Shown here piece by piece: positions 20,801-31,872 of a DNA stretch of 60,000 nucleotides. The position numbers and the translations under genes were made by a program. The stretch lies in the NCBI GenBank assembly GCA_903813345.2, contig CAIIXF020000010.1, positions 1,481,169-1,541,168 on the forward strand, written 5' to 3'. Origin of the DNA: Owenia fusiformis (lineage: Eukaryota; Annelida; Polychaeta; Sabellida; Oweniidae). How positions within the stretch are numbered: position 1 is the first letter of the stretch; each line of letters begins with the position of its first letter. The notes below the pieces were generated by a model. The model did not search any database and was not told the origin of the DNA. It worked only from the letters and a program-made list of their open reading frames with translations.

Positions 20801-22643
20801 ATGGAATATCTGTTGACAAGGGACAGTTTTCAAAAGAACCAAATATTTTCCATTGATTTACATGTTAATGTGCCCTCTCAGTAAGGAATGCCTGTCTACT
20901 GAGAACAAGGAACACTGCTTTAGCTCCAATTATGAAAATTCACCTGTTCACAAGGAACATGGAAAATTGGTTACACTGTACATCCTATTATTTTGAGAGG
21001 TGTGAATGGCTTAAGCCAATATGTATCTAATTCTCAAGAGCTTAGATTAATATGAGTTGAATAAGGATTGCCAATTGTTAACAGGATGGGACTTCCCACC
21101 CACTGTAAATTACCCTAATAATTTTAATGCCACCACCACAAGTGGTGACATGTTGTTATAGTCTCCAACTTTTTTGTGGACAGTGTTTTGCATTCAGCAG
21201 TCAGCATCTGTAACAAATGACAGGTGGTGGCATTTTTCTTGTTAATGTCTTGTTAATATATGTTTAATCTTATTTTATTATTAATTGCCATGACACAAAT
21301 GCAAATCTTTCAACAAAGCTTGATTACATCTGCATTGTTGTGCTCATTTATGGACTGACACAACTGTTTTTGGAGATAAAAGAGCTGTATTTGTGCCATG
21401 TTTCAACAAAGCTTGATTACATCTGCATAGTTGTGCTCATTTATGGACTGATACAACTGTTTTTGGAGATAATAGAGATGTATTTGTGCCATGTTGAGCT
21501 AAATCTCTTTAAATCTTTTAAAGATTTAAACTTTTAGATTGTAAATGCTATAAAATTAGGTAGATGAAACAAGAATATGCTAAGCAACATCTCTGGAAAT
21601 ATCAAATCAGTAAATCATCATCTACAATAATTAAATGCTTATTCAACAATTTGTTTTTTGGGGTTGACACATGTTTCTTTTTCTGAAAATTCCCTATACA
21701 CTTTATTTCAGGAAAGGTATCAGTTTTGGGGAGAATTATACATTTGTGCACTTTGAATGTTAAATAATATCCTTATTCCTTATACTTTATATAAGGATAC
21801 TTTATGAGATGATACATTTTGGATGGTTATAAATACATCAGTAAGTCAGTTGTACATGTAGTTGAAATTTTGTCACCATACATATATTTATATCATTCAA
21901 TTCTACATACATCCCTTTATTTTTCACTCATTATATATCCCCCACGAGTACTAGCAGTAGTCACAATTCATAATTCATAATCATGATAGAATATTCATAT
22001 ATTCTACATGTACTTCCAGGTGTTTGAGGAGGCAGATCTGGATGATGACGGCCAGTTATCTTACATGGAGTTTGAGCACGTCATCTCACGAGCACCAGAT
22101 TTCATCAGGTTAGTAGTAACTATAAAAATAAGCCATTTCTTGTTTTCCTTATTTATAGGTGAAAATAATCTCTTCTTTCATACTTTTGTTGAAGACATGG
22201 AAACTTAACAGATTGGTCAACAGAGATAAACAATTTTCTCAGCTAACCTCTAGAGATATACATGTAAGCAAACACTCTATTTGAAAAGCTTAAAACTCAC
22301 AATTGCCTTTTGGGCAGTGAACTAAATGCCACTTTGGTTATAGTGATGGTAATGTGTAATTTAGATCCATGTATATGTGACCTTCTTTTCTTTTTTGTAT
22401 GATATTCTAAATAGATTCAAAAGAGGTCAAGTGCATCTTATCCTATGCTTTTACATTGTCTCTTAAAGTTCATGACTGATCAATCATTAAACCTAATATG
22501 CAGATTGAAAATGTTTTTCAATTTTTCACAAAAATGTCATATGTCCTAATGTACATATGCTTATAAAATTCGAAATATTGTTTTGCCCGCAAAAAAATAT
22601 TGGTATTTATTTTATTTTCAGTAACTTCCATATTAGAATCTAA
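14817..22643 (+). CDS. CIB2: CIB2-like calcium- and integrin-binding EF-hand protein (7 exons)
   Basis: Complete gene: exons 14817-14867, 16986-17020, 17204-17321, 18340-18487, 20292-20398, 22020-22108 and 22622-22643 join into 189 codons plus stop (vertebrate CIB2 is 187 aa). The N-terminus [17 protein letters not shown], then [36 protein letters not shown] and the C-terminal FHIRI are hallmarks of CIB2/CIB3. EF-hand 3 loop [12 protein letters not shown] (118-129) has Asp at 1, 3 and 5 and Asp at 12, as in the family. EF-hand 4 loop [12 protein letters not shown] (159-170) is canonical; the loop at 81-92 is degenerate. Gly2 could be myristoylated, but residue 6 is Ala where human CIB2 has Thr. 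Known role: Ca/Mg sensor that binds integrin tails and, in hair cells, TMC channel proteins. It may be the single ancestor-like copy of vertebrate CIB2 and CIB3; I cannot separate these. Confidence 0.95.
14908..15736. mobile_element. TIR element in CIB2-like intron 1, 829 bp
   Basis: TAGAGTAGATTTC at 14908 and its complement ending 15736 open inverted repeats of about 115 bp with few mismatches. Within these, CCTGACTTCGTCGGTAGAAC and TTACCCTCTAGAGGTTAGAA are each present in both arms. The middle is about 600 bp without a coding frame. No clear target duplication. Confidence 0.85.
16261..16734. mobile_element. Mariner-like MITE in CIB2-like intron 1
   Basis: CTGTAGATTGGGTTAATTTG at 16261 pairs with CAAATTAACCCAATCTACAG ending 16734; TA flanks both sides. 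The interior repeats AATTTGGCG and TTCGCC words. It holds a 110-codon - strand frame (16385-16717) that I do not recognise and treat as incidental. Confidence 0.8.
16986..17020 (+). CDS. CIB2: CIB2-like exon 2
   Basis: Acceptor TTTTTTCAG, donor GTAAGT. 35 nt encoding [11 protein letters not shown] plus two bases of Arg; identical to the vertebrate CIB2 segment in this stretch. Confidence 0.95.
17204..17321 (+). CDS. CIB2: CIB2-like exon 3
   Basis: Acceptor ATTGTAG, donor GTATGC. 118 nt, residues 29-68 ([15 protein letters not shown] at the start, LLSMSEIK at the end). Confidence 0.94.
17993..18254. mobile_element. Short hAT-like element, GGTCT duplication
   Basis: Starts CAGGGGCGTAGACAG and ends GGGGGG-type tract then CTAGCTATGCCTATT. 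GGTCT lies immediately on both sides (17988-17992, 18255-18259). A GTCAGGGGG word is repeated at about 18014 and 18055. Lies in CIB2-like intron 3, 85 bp before exon 4. Confidence 0.65.
18340..18487 (+). CDS. CIB2: CIB2-like exon 4 (degenerate EF-hand 2)
   Basis: Acceptor AATTGCAG, donor GTAGGC. 148 nt, residues 69-117, with [20 protein letters not shown] and [16 protein letters not shown]. Confidence 0.96.
18674..20151. mobile_element. Helitron/Helentron-like repeat in CIB2-like intron 4
   Basis: Left end: AGACTCCAGAT...ATCTGGAGTCT hairpin, then (TTC)n(TTA)n near 18718-18752. Interior: about three degenerate tandem units of 130-150 bp around 19050-19800, recognisable by AAGTTCTCC, CCGAATCTG-AAACCAAATT and CTTCCGGTTCGGAAGTTATG. 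A pyrimidine tract of CCTATCC/TCCTT words fills 19850-20035. Right end: ATCTGGAGTCT, then the hairpin GAAATTGAACTTCGTTCAAT, then CTAG followed by T. A 3' hairpin just before CTRR is the Helitron pattern. The interior tandem-plus-microsatellite build resembles the pearl-type elements of bivalves (from memory). Confidence 0.5.
20292..20398 (+). CDS. CIB2: CIB2-like exon 5 (EF-hand 3)
   Basis: Acceptor AATTTTAG, donor GTAACA. Encodes the loop [12 protein letters not shown] and [12 protein letters not shown]. Confidence 0.96.
20768..20990. repeat. Dispersed repeat related to the CAGTAAAAC family
   Basis: CAGTAAAACCTGTCAGATGG at the left, several GGAACAC words inside, and ATTGGTTACACTGTA at the right. 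Lies in CIB2-like intron 5. Confidence 0.5.
21127..21235. repeat. GTGGTGACAT hairpin-repeat family, copy 1
   Basis: TGCCACCACCACAAGTGGTG (self-complementary), then CTCCAACTTTTTTGTGGACA, GTGTTTTGCATTCAGCA, and ACAGGTGGTGGCAT. Copies 2 and 3 (25960, 31768) are in the opposite orientation; a stump occurs at 57295. Confidence 0.75.
21311..21496. repeat. Two-unit 93-bp tandem duplication
   Basis: CAACAAAGCTTGATTACATC starts at 21311 and again at 21404, and the two 93-bp units differ at only a few bases, so the duplication is recent. Confidence 0.9.
22020..22108 (+). CDS. CIB2: CIB2-like exon 6 (EF-hand 4)
   Basis: Acceptor CTTCCAG, donor GTTAGT. Encodes [20 protein letters not shown] and the APDFI segment. 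Confidence 0.96.
22622..22643 (+). CDS. CIB2: CIB2-like exon 7 (last seven residues)
   Basis: Acceptor TTATTTTCAG. The 22 nt complete Ser183 and add NFHIRI and TAA. FHIRI is the exact C-terminus of vertebrate CIB2/CIB3, which makes this very short exon credible. Confidence 0.9.
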
Positions 22644-22958
22644 CTCCAGACATTACTCAAGATAGATGTCGTATATTCAGGAACAATATATTGTGATAAA
22701 TGACTAGCAAGAAAGATGGCAGCACATGAAATACAACATACGATATGAATGCTCCAAAGTCAGACGATTTTAGTGACCAACAATTAATATTAGTGAATGC
22801 AGAATTCTTCATTCTAAAATGTGGAGAATCAATCTTTAAAGATCTCTTTTTTTCTTTAAATGCAGAGTGTTTGTCTATGAAGAATGAAGATTCCTCCATT
22901 TTAAAATGAGGAGAGTTTCTCTCGAGTTGTTCAAGAATGTGGTTTGTTCCATCCATGA

Positions 22959-22964
22959 AATAAA
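22959..22964 (+). promoter_or_regulatory. Candidate polyadenylation signal of CIB2-like gene
   Basis: AATAAA 316 bases past the TAA stop. Other AT-rich variants occur nearby, so the site used is uncertain. Confidence 0.35.
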
Positions 22965-23857
22965 TCGGTGATCTCATATTTGTCATATCCCTTAATATGA
23001 ATTAAAAAATATAGATTTGTCCCTTGTTTTGCAATGATATGGCAAAAAGAACAGGGTAAAATGTATATATAATACACATATTGTACTTTTGCTAGTCATA
23101 GATATTATTTTTACACTTGTAACTATTCTTACTTTACAATTGTTATATATACCTTATTTATTTATTTGTATCATATTTACTCTTAAGATATTACATTTTT
23201 GTAAATATTACTGTACATGTATTTAAAAGGCTCCAATGGTGCATGGTACTAGGTGTGACTGAAGAACAATGGACTTTGGTTGGTACATTTTCGTTTTGAG
23301 TTGATCAGTTTGGTGTAGTTGCAGATGGAGTATTTATGCGGAAATTCATTACGCCACAATTTTTGATTTCCATTCTTAAAAGTATAAAACTCCCAAAATT
23401 CAGTTATCCAAGAATGCCCAGATTTGAAGTATTTCGACATCGTTCCTCTCAGCTTTCACTACATTAACATTGTAACTGTTCATTGAACTCGTGGAGATTA
23501 TATAACCAGTACCTGCGTTACAATTTAATCACAGTGACAATAGAATACAATGGCTATTATCAGTGACATAAAACATGTTGTTTTCTATGTCTCTGTTATT
23601 ATGCGATGATTGCAATAATTGTATGATAACCATTAACACTTAATGACAGTTGTAACTCTTCTCATTAGATGAGTTGAAATCAAAGAATATAATATGAATA
23701 TGTCTCATTATATCAGAACAGGTTTCTAGAAAACAGAAAAATGTAATGAATATTTATTTACCAAAAAACAAAATGAGAAAGGAAAGACTAAAAGCCAAAC
23801 CAACAAATGTCAATATCATCATATAGTCATACAGAGTTAAAGATACTGTACTGTACC
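22965..23857. other. Intergenic, nothing recognised
   Basis: No gene, RNA or clear repeat seen. Confidence 0.45.
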
Positions 23858-24063
23858 CAGGCCTGTAGCCAGGATTTGCCAAGGGGGGTTCACTTTTTGG
23901 AAAATTCCAGGGGGGTTCACTTTTGACAATTTTGGTCCAACAATGGCCAAAATCACTTAAAAAGTGCTCAGAATGGTGAAAAACTGCATGATTTTGAAAG
24001 AAATTTTGGCCAGGGCGGGGGGTTCCCATCAACCCCCCCCCCCCCCCCCCGGCTACGGGCCTG
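23858..24063. mobile_element. Short hAT-like element with C18-20 tract
   Basis: CAGGCCTGTAGCCAGG at the left and GGCTACGGGCCTG at the right form the TIR; the flanks are GTACC and GTACT (5 bp, one mismatch). GGGGGGTTCACTTTT is repeated inside and a run of about 20 C lies at 24031-24050. The words AAGATACTGTACTGT lie on both outer sides. Confidence 0.65.
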
Positions 24064-25950
24064 GTACTGTAAAGATACTGTACTGTTTGTACAGTATTGA
24101 GTCATTGCAATCATGGGCTTTCAACAAGAATCTAAGTGAAAGCCCATGTTGTAATATATGAACATTTGTGTATTGCAATTATTTGCACATCAGAACATGG
24201 GCTTTCTAGATGGCCCTTAATTAGCATACGTTTATATATTTATTTTATTTTAAACAACATTTCTGTACTTGTAGACCTGCTATTTTTCAGTGCAATTATA
24301 TTCTAGTGTTTTTTTCCTTTTTATCAGTTCACAATATTTGTTTTGCTTTTTATTATTTAGCTAAATTGTAATTTTCTCTAATTGTGCAAAAAAAAGTGAA
24401 ACACGCCTAATGAGTTCAAGATAGGTGAATAACCTATAAATGAATAATAAAAATGTAATTCAACTTCATATCTCACATCTCTCAAGGTTAATAAGCATAT
24501 CAAGATTGTATCAATTAATAAAAACTGATTCTAATTAATAAAAATGGATTCTAATTAATAAAAATGGATTTTGTCCTCTTGAATCCAATACCTGGGAATT
24601 TATCAAATTAAGTTGCTAGGGGCAGAAACACATCATTACCATGGTAACATAATCACTGCTTATTTCACCAATGTTTCTGTTTTAAATTGAATATTTACCA
24701 CCGTTGTTTCTGACTTATATAGATCTAGTCAGTTTGCTTAAACCACTCCTTATAGAAAGCACTTCAAAACATGAGAACAGCACATTTTATTCATGGGGAA
24801 AATTCTCTCTTTGAACTGAAATTGAATTAATACAAACGACTGAGCATGGATTTTATCTCAGTTCATTGTTGATACTATTAAGTAGATATCGTAGATTTTC
24901 TTCAGATGTTATTTTTCTAAGCAAACCATACAATAGAGAACATAGGGCTTATTGATTACCGATGCAGAGCGAGGATGGATTGCTTTATTTTACATTCTCA
25001 CCTTGGTGACCAATGTTTTCTAAGGATCAGCTCTTGTTTTATATCAGAAAGAAATCATTGTCTGTACATGTTGTAGGTGTATCTATTTACTTTCTTATTG
25101 TAGAAATTACCTTTGTTATTGAAGTTGAAATAAAATAACAAATAAAAAATAATTTGCTTTGAATTTGTCTTGAATGCGTATACAGGTATAATGAACTGAA
25201 GCAGTCGCAGGGAAACTGGAATGATCTGACCCCAAATCAATGAAATTGTGATTGATGGGTGGTACTCTGGAGTAACTCATTATTAATGCAATTAATGACG
25301 AAATATTTGTTGATGTAAATATTGCATGGAGATCTGGTATTATACGGTTCTAAGAGCATTTGCAAATACAACAAGAGGATGCCATATGTAGTTATCTGAA
25401 GCACAAAGGGTACATGAATGAGACTAATGATAATGCCAAATGGATGTGTTTTTTTCTTCTATAAAGTACATGTTCAGGATCTAACTCGGCTAATGTGCCA
25501 GTATTTAAAGGGAAAGGGTTTTGAGCTTGAGTAGGATAGAAAAAATATTTTGGCGTGATAATGCAGAAAATCCATTTTAGGTCTAGTTGTTTTATGATCT
25601 GTTCAAGAGTCCCCCCCCCTGTCAATAAAGAATTGGTAAAATTGAACTTTGAAAGAAAGTATACATGTATAATTGAAAGAATGTAAATAATGTGAGAAAG
25701 TTTCTTGAAAATTGCACAATGTTTGTTCACGCCATCTATTTCTTTTGATCAATCGCAAAATGAAATACATAACAATAGAATACGAATGTAAGTCATTTAT
25801 TTGTAACTTTTAAATGAAAATAAATATAGCTTCTTTGTTACAGCATTAAGATTTATATACATTATTTTACACATTGTACATATTTTCAGTATATTATGAT
25901 ATAATCATTTAAGGTTAAACACCAAAACTTATTTTGTTTATTAGAACAAC
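24064..25950. other. Intergenic, AT-rich
   Basis: No gene found. A hairpin of CATGGGCTTTCA and TGAAAGCCCATG lies at 24113-24150, with a further partial copy near 24194 and a relative near 15900. Three copies of TTCTAATTAATAAAAA lie near 24510-24565. Confidence 0.45.
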
Positions 25951-25959
25951 TTTTAACAA

Positions 25960-26134
25960 GGCATTATTATGCACAATGTCACCACCTGCCATTTGCTACG
26001 AAACACTAAATGCTGACTAAGGAACAACAAACACCAACCACCAAATGCTGAACACCAACTGCCAAACACTGTCCACAAAAATGAGACTATACAGTGTAGC
26101 AATATATCACCATTTGTGGTGGTGACATAAAAAT
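25960..26134. repeat. GTGGTGACAT hairpin-repeat family, copy 2
   Basis: Begins AATGTCACCACCTGCCATTT and ends TTTGTGGTGGTGACAT. The middle has extra AAATGCTGA/CACCAACCACC duplications relative to copy 3. Confidence 0.75.
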
Positions 26135-26384
26135 GATTCCATACATGCATAAATGTAATGTTCTAGATGTTCAAACTTGTTTCCATGGTAACAAGGTAGC
26201 AAGTATTATGAATGTAGCCTGCCATGACAAAACTAATTATTATATGAGTTGAAATTTTATATTAGATACTAAATTGCCATTTCCGCACAGATTCACCTGA
26301 GCTGTCAACAAACAGTAAAATATGATCAATACATGGACAGAAAGTCAGCATTTGCATCGAAGCAGGAAGATGGGGTAGAATTGT

Positions 26385-27545
26385 CAAACTTAATGCATGG
26401 GAGGATGAGTGGAATGAAAGTCAATGCATGGGAGGATGAGTGGACAGAAAGTCAGCATTTGCATGGGAGAATGAGGGGAATATGGGGAATGAAAGTCAAT
26501 GCATGGGAGATGGGGGGAATGAAATTCAATGCATTGGAGAATGAGGGGAATGAAAGTCAATGCATGGGAGAATGAGGGGAATGAAAAGCAATGCATTGGA
26601 GAATGAAGGGAATGAAATTCAATGCATGGGAGAATGAGGGGAATGAATGTCAATGCATGGGAGAATGTGGGGAATGAAAAGCAATGCATTGGAGAATGAG
26701 GGGAATGAAAAGCAATGCATTGGAGAATGAGGGGAATGAAATTCAATGCATGGGAGAATGAGGGGAATGAAAGTCAATGCATGGGAGAATGTGGGGAATG
26801 AAAGTCAATGCATGGGAGAATGAGGGGAATAAAAGTCAATGCATGGGAGAATGTGGGGAATGAAAGTCAATGCATGGGAGAATGAGGGGAATGAAAGTCA
26901 ATACATGGGAGAATGTGGGGAATGAAAGTCAATGCATGGGAGAATGAGGGGAATGAAAGTCAATGCATGGGAGAATGTGGGGAATGAAAGCCAATGCATG
27001 GGAGGATGACGGGAATGAAAGTCAATGCATGGGAGAATGAGGGGAATTAAAGTCAATGCATGGGAGGATTTGGGGAATGAAAGTCAATGCATGGGAGAAA
27101 AGGGGGAATGAAAGTCAATGCATGGGAGAATGTGAGGAATGAAAGTCAATGCATAGGAGAATGAGGGGAATGAGAGTCAATGCATGGGAGAATGAGGGGA
27201 ATGAAAGCCAATGCATGGGAGAATGAGGGGAATGAAAGTCAATGCATGGGAGAATGGGGGAATGAAAGTCAATGAGGGGAATGAAAGTCAACGCATGGGA
27301 GAATGGGAGGAATGAAAGTCAATGCATGGGAGAATGGTGGGATGAAAGTCAACGCATGGGAGAATGGGAGGAATGAAAGTCAATGCATGGGAGGATGACG
27401 GGAATGAAAGTCAATGCATGGGAGAATGTGGGGAATGAAAGTCAATGCATGGGAGAATGGGGGTAATGAAAGTCAATGCATTGGAGAATGAGGGGAATGA
27501 AAGTCAATGCATGGGAGAAATGGGGAATGAAAGGCAATGCATGAA
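26385..27545. repeat. 31-bp minisatellite, about 37 copies
   Basis: The unit is built from GAATGAAAGTCAATGCATGG and GAGAATGAGGG. It is purine-rich on the + strand and contains the palindrome ATGCAT. From about 26740 to 27000 the units alternate GAGGGG and GTGGGG, giving a 62-bp dimer period. The first few units are irregular, and variants AAGCAATGCATT and AATTCAATGCAT cluster at 26520-26750. Open frames on both strands here are artefacts of the repeat. Confidence 0.95.
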
Positions 27546-27559
27546 AAATGATGGATCTA

Positions 27560-28497
27560 GAAAAGAAGAGAAAGGAGAGTCATATTGTCACAAAATTATG
27601 TCAAACTAAAATCAATTCATCACCAGGGTGATTTTGTAAAACTCTTTTATACATAAAGTGATCAAAACAGAATCACTAAACATTAAAGAAAACAATCAAA
27701 CATCAAGATATGATATAAACCTTATGTGAAATCATATTTTTGCAAGCAATTGATCTGTTTGTTTTTGTTACCAAACAATGATGAAAACACTTGTCACCCG
27801 GTTACTGTAACAATTCAAGTACATGTATATACAACATTAAATGAAACATTATGACTGTGTGAAGACCGTCTTATTTGTACAGATACACAAAAAATTCACA
27901 TTGGTTGCCACAACTGATATCAGTAATATGAGAGAGGTATTTCACGCAGGAGAAAGCAATTGAGTATATTAATTACCAATACCGACTTCAGGTTTCTGAA
28001 CGTGTTTTCTAAAGGTAAATTCCATGTTCCTCAGAATTTTATTGATTTGGTCTATACGCTGGCTTCTAAAGTAATTTACAATGTGGAGACAGGGTATATG
28101 GCTTAATTGGCCTTGATCACAAAATGGTAGCCCTAAGGTTATTTTTTATACATGTTTTTCAGAGAAAATGGGTTCTAGATGTTCCATAGCTGGAGGACTG
28201 GTTTATTTACAAATATTCTACTGTTGAAACAAAGGCTTCATCTATAGGTCAAAAAGTTCTACAGGCTACATGTGTATTGTTCTTAACATTTGCTGTTGGT
28301 TAAGTCATGAGAATATAGTCCTCACGTGAACTGAATCCCATTTTCTCCTTAAAGAGAAGACATCAGATTCATCATCCATTTCATTATAATAAACATTTTT
28401 TTGATTCAACAGCATAACATTGAGGAAAGGAATAGGAATCATATTTAATGTGACACTTTGTGAACAAAACTGAAGACAAGTTAATTATGATGAATTA
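27560..28497. other. Intergenic, nothing recognised
   Basis: No gene or repeat identified. Confidence 0.45.
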
Positions 28498-28502
28498 TTA
28501 AG

Positions 28503-30730
28503 CACGGTGACCAAGAGTTAACAGTGCAAATTGGCCCGGTCATGTTTTTTCAAACTCTTTAGTCGTGTTTTGTAAGAACATGGGATGCGACATTCGTTAG
28601 AATGGAGCAAAAAGATAAGAATATTCTATATTTTACAAACTTGCATATCTTGACTTCTACCTAAGATGTTCTTCTTCATACCCACGAATCCATTTTGGGG
28701 ATAAATCCATCATACTTCATATCAATCGCAATTATATACCAAAAGTGCCAGAAATATGTACTTAATTTGCATTTAGTGTTATTTAATCAAGTTTAAACAG
28801 ACAATCCATTCAACAACGTGGAATAAATTTGACTATTCAAAAGATCGTGTAAATATTTTAACTGTCTTTATCTTAAAATTGCCATAAATGACCGTAAATG
28901 TAGAAAGTGGAGTTAACTATGGAGAAGGGACAACATAACGTCATGGACGTGTCTTATAATAAGCATGTTAACGTTTTGGAATTGTAAAGATAACGTTTTA
29001 GACGTGATAAAATTAACAACTTTGAATTGTCTTGTAATAGTGTTCACATTTCACATGTTTTGTTGCTTAATAATTTGTCTGTGCTTCTGAAAATAATCGC
29101 ATTAGTATTTTGAAGATGAGTGTTTGTACTACATGACTATTCACATATTTTGTTATTTCAGTTCCTCGGAATAAGTGTCACGTGTGTGCTTTCAAAAGCG
29201 CCGATAAGAACACGTTCCTTGAACTAGTTACAACTGTTTGCTTTTTAAACTAGTACTAAAATAAATTGAAAAACTAAATTCTTACTATCTCGAATTTCTG
29301 CTAGACGTTATAACTCAAAAAGTATCTTCTTAATCAATAATATAATTTATAGTTTATGTTGGTTTTATAATAATTTGCGGGCCTAATTCGACACACACTT
29401 TTAACCAGAAACAAATAGTATGCATTATTACACAAGCAGATCCCCCACCATCTGTTCATGTATGATTATAAAACACGGGGATATATACATTAGGTGTCAC
29501 CCGTTTACGTAATTTGTAGTAAAGATATGAATAAATAAGAAAAAATAAAAAAGACAGATGTATGATTTAACAAGATCATCAGATGTTGTAATTTAATTCG
29601 CTAGCAAAGTATGTTACAATACAGTTCATAGGTCACTCATAGAACCATAGCAGCATGTGTAGCGTTTTATACCTATTGCATTGTGTGAGGCAAATTAGGG
29701 AATAACATCGAATCAAATTGTTAAAAATCCTGAGGCGAACCTAATAGATTTTGAGCACTAAATAACGGTGGGGTTATTCCTTATATTAGGTGATCATATA
29801 TATGCATTTACATGTAGTGCATCACAAACTAAACATTTCCTCTCATTTTAAATAAATCTATTTACGGTCATGGCAGGGGAAAGTGAGTTTAGGGCCAATA
29901 TGGACGTTTTAAAACTTATCTGAGGCAAATTCAAAAATAGCAACGAGCCATTAAATGAGCGACGGGGCAATTAAAAAATATGACTAGTCAAATTTTCAAA
30001 ACGACGAGCAGCGAGGCAAAGCTCGCTTGCATTAACCTTGCGTGTCTGATTTTAACCATTTTGATTTAAGTTTCAAATTCTGTAATGATTCCATAGATCA
30101 ATCTTGACAAATTATGTCGTACGTTTGATTATTGTTAATCATTTATAATTAAGATAGTATTACTCAGACAACAACTTCTTCCATTTTTTGGGAGATACAT
30201 AATGTTAATTGTGCTGTTTCCCACTTCCAAATCGTTAAACCTCAATGTCTCTACACGTCTAAATGTTTCCAGTAACAAGTCAACGTCATTAACCGCAATC
30301 TTTTGAACACGTCTAAAGAGTTTAATCTAAAAAATATTATTCGGTCAATTGCTACTTAATTAAGCTCTTCTAACTTGTGGTTTTCGCACATATTGTGAAT
30401 GCATTCCTTATGAATCGATGTATTTATTGAATACAAGTCAGGCTAGTGATTTTCAGGCAAAAATATGTGTAATACTGACAGAATTGCTCACTTTCCGATA
30501 TAACAAGACTATAGCATACGATTCGTGCAAATAACACGTTTACGGATACCTGAAGTTAAAATATATAGTATTATAGGAATATAAATTACTTACTTTTACA
30601 TAAAGTCAAGTGACAGCAATTTCATGAGCAAATTTATCAACCTACCTCTCAAATTTTCAAAAACACACGTCTAAAGAGTTTGAAAAAACACGACCGGGCC
30701 AATTTGCACTGTTAACTCTTGGTCACCGTG
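28503..30730. mobile_element. Transib-like non-autonomous transposon, 2.23 kb, TTAAG TSD
   Basis: CACGGTGACCAAGAGTTAAC at 28503 and its complement ending 30730 open TIRs of about 65 bp. The left TIR goes on through AATTGGCCCGGTCATG to AAACTCTTTAGTCGTGTT. TTAAG flanks both ends (28498-28502, 30731-30735). CACGGTG fits the CACNRTG heptamer of Transib ends, and Transib makes 5-bp duplications. There is no open frame of 60 codons or more inside, so the element is non-autonomous. Shorter copies of the ACACGTCTAAA word recur near 30253 and 30307. Confidence 0.85.
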
Positions 30731-30735
30731 TTAAG

Positions 30736-31767
30736 GATGCATTCATTTATAGCCAATGGCAAAAAAATGTACAACAAGCAAACTGAGAGTTTCAAACCTT
30801 ATTCAAATGCTTCGTAAGCCCTCTGGGGACTCTTGTTATCATACATTCATGGTGCCGTATTGTCATATTGTCTTTGCATCATAAAATATAATTGAAACTC
30901 GGAAGAAATTGTGTAACACAATATTTTCCAGAAACTGGTCGCTATTTGTTTTGGCCAATGGCTTGTGTTAATTCCCATGGGGTATTATTGGCATCTAGTG
31001 CATGTCCAATGTTTCATTGTTTTGTTCAATAACAATCACTCATATTGCCTTAGACATTCTTCATTCTTATGATTATAAAGGTAATTTGAAACTTTCGATC
31101 GACTGTGCTGCATGAGAACCACATGTTATATATGTAATATCTTGATGTTCTTAGATCGTTCTTCAAATGGCATATCCAATAAATTCATGGTAAGTGCATG
31201 TTGATGTCAACTCGAACATTAAACCAACATGATGTTTCATGACTAACATACTTAATTTTTCAATAAAATTAATGAAAAACATGGAATCCAATTTGAGGAA
31301 AACAGTTACGTGCTAGGTTTTATTTCAATTTACACCCACATATAGCATTGTTAAAATATATACCTCATTTAGACACCTAGCAAATAAAAGGAATGGGACA
31401 GTCTCATTACAGTCATTGTTCCCAATTCTATATGGTAATGCTGCGTAAACATGTATACCCATAAAGTATAACATTCACAAGTCAATGTATAACATTCAAT
31501 GTACATTTTAGTACACTCATGTCAAATTATAATATTTTTTAGTACTAAATATTGTATACATATGCTAAATGTATAATTCTTCAATATAATCTTAAATAAA
31601 AAAAACTCAAAAATATTTATTTTACATTTTTTGTAAAATGTACTTCATTATAAGTTATTGTAATACAGATTAGAAATGCAAGAAATATAAATCCTGCATA
31701 TTTTTCAATACATCCATGATATACAGATATTGGGAGTTTTCACCAAATCGTAAACAAGGCATTAACA
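30736..31767. other. Intergenic, AT-rich
   Basis: No gene or clear repeat found. TATAACATTCA words repeat near 31470. Confidence 0.45.
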
Positions 31768-31872
31768 TGCAAAATGTCACCACCTGCCATTTGTTACAGA
31801 TGCTGAACACTGTCCACAAAAAAGTTGGAGATTATATCAATATGTCACCACTTGTGGTGGTGACATAATAAA
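31768..31872. repeat. GTGGTGACAT hairpin-repeat family, copy 3
   Basis: The cleanest copy: ATGTCACCACCTGCCATTTG, GAACACTGTCCACAAAAAAG, then ATGTCACCACTTGTGGTGGT and GACAT. The right 25 bases are themselves a hairpin. Confidence 0.8.

Noticed and set aside
26333-26746. Open frames on both strands in the 31-bp array
   Set aside because: They follow the tandem unit and break off with its irregularities; no coding signal.
26385-27545. CRISPR-like array
   Set aside because: Units abut with no unique spacers, and the DNA is from an animal.
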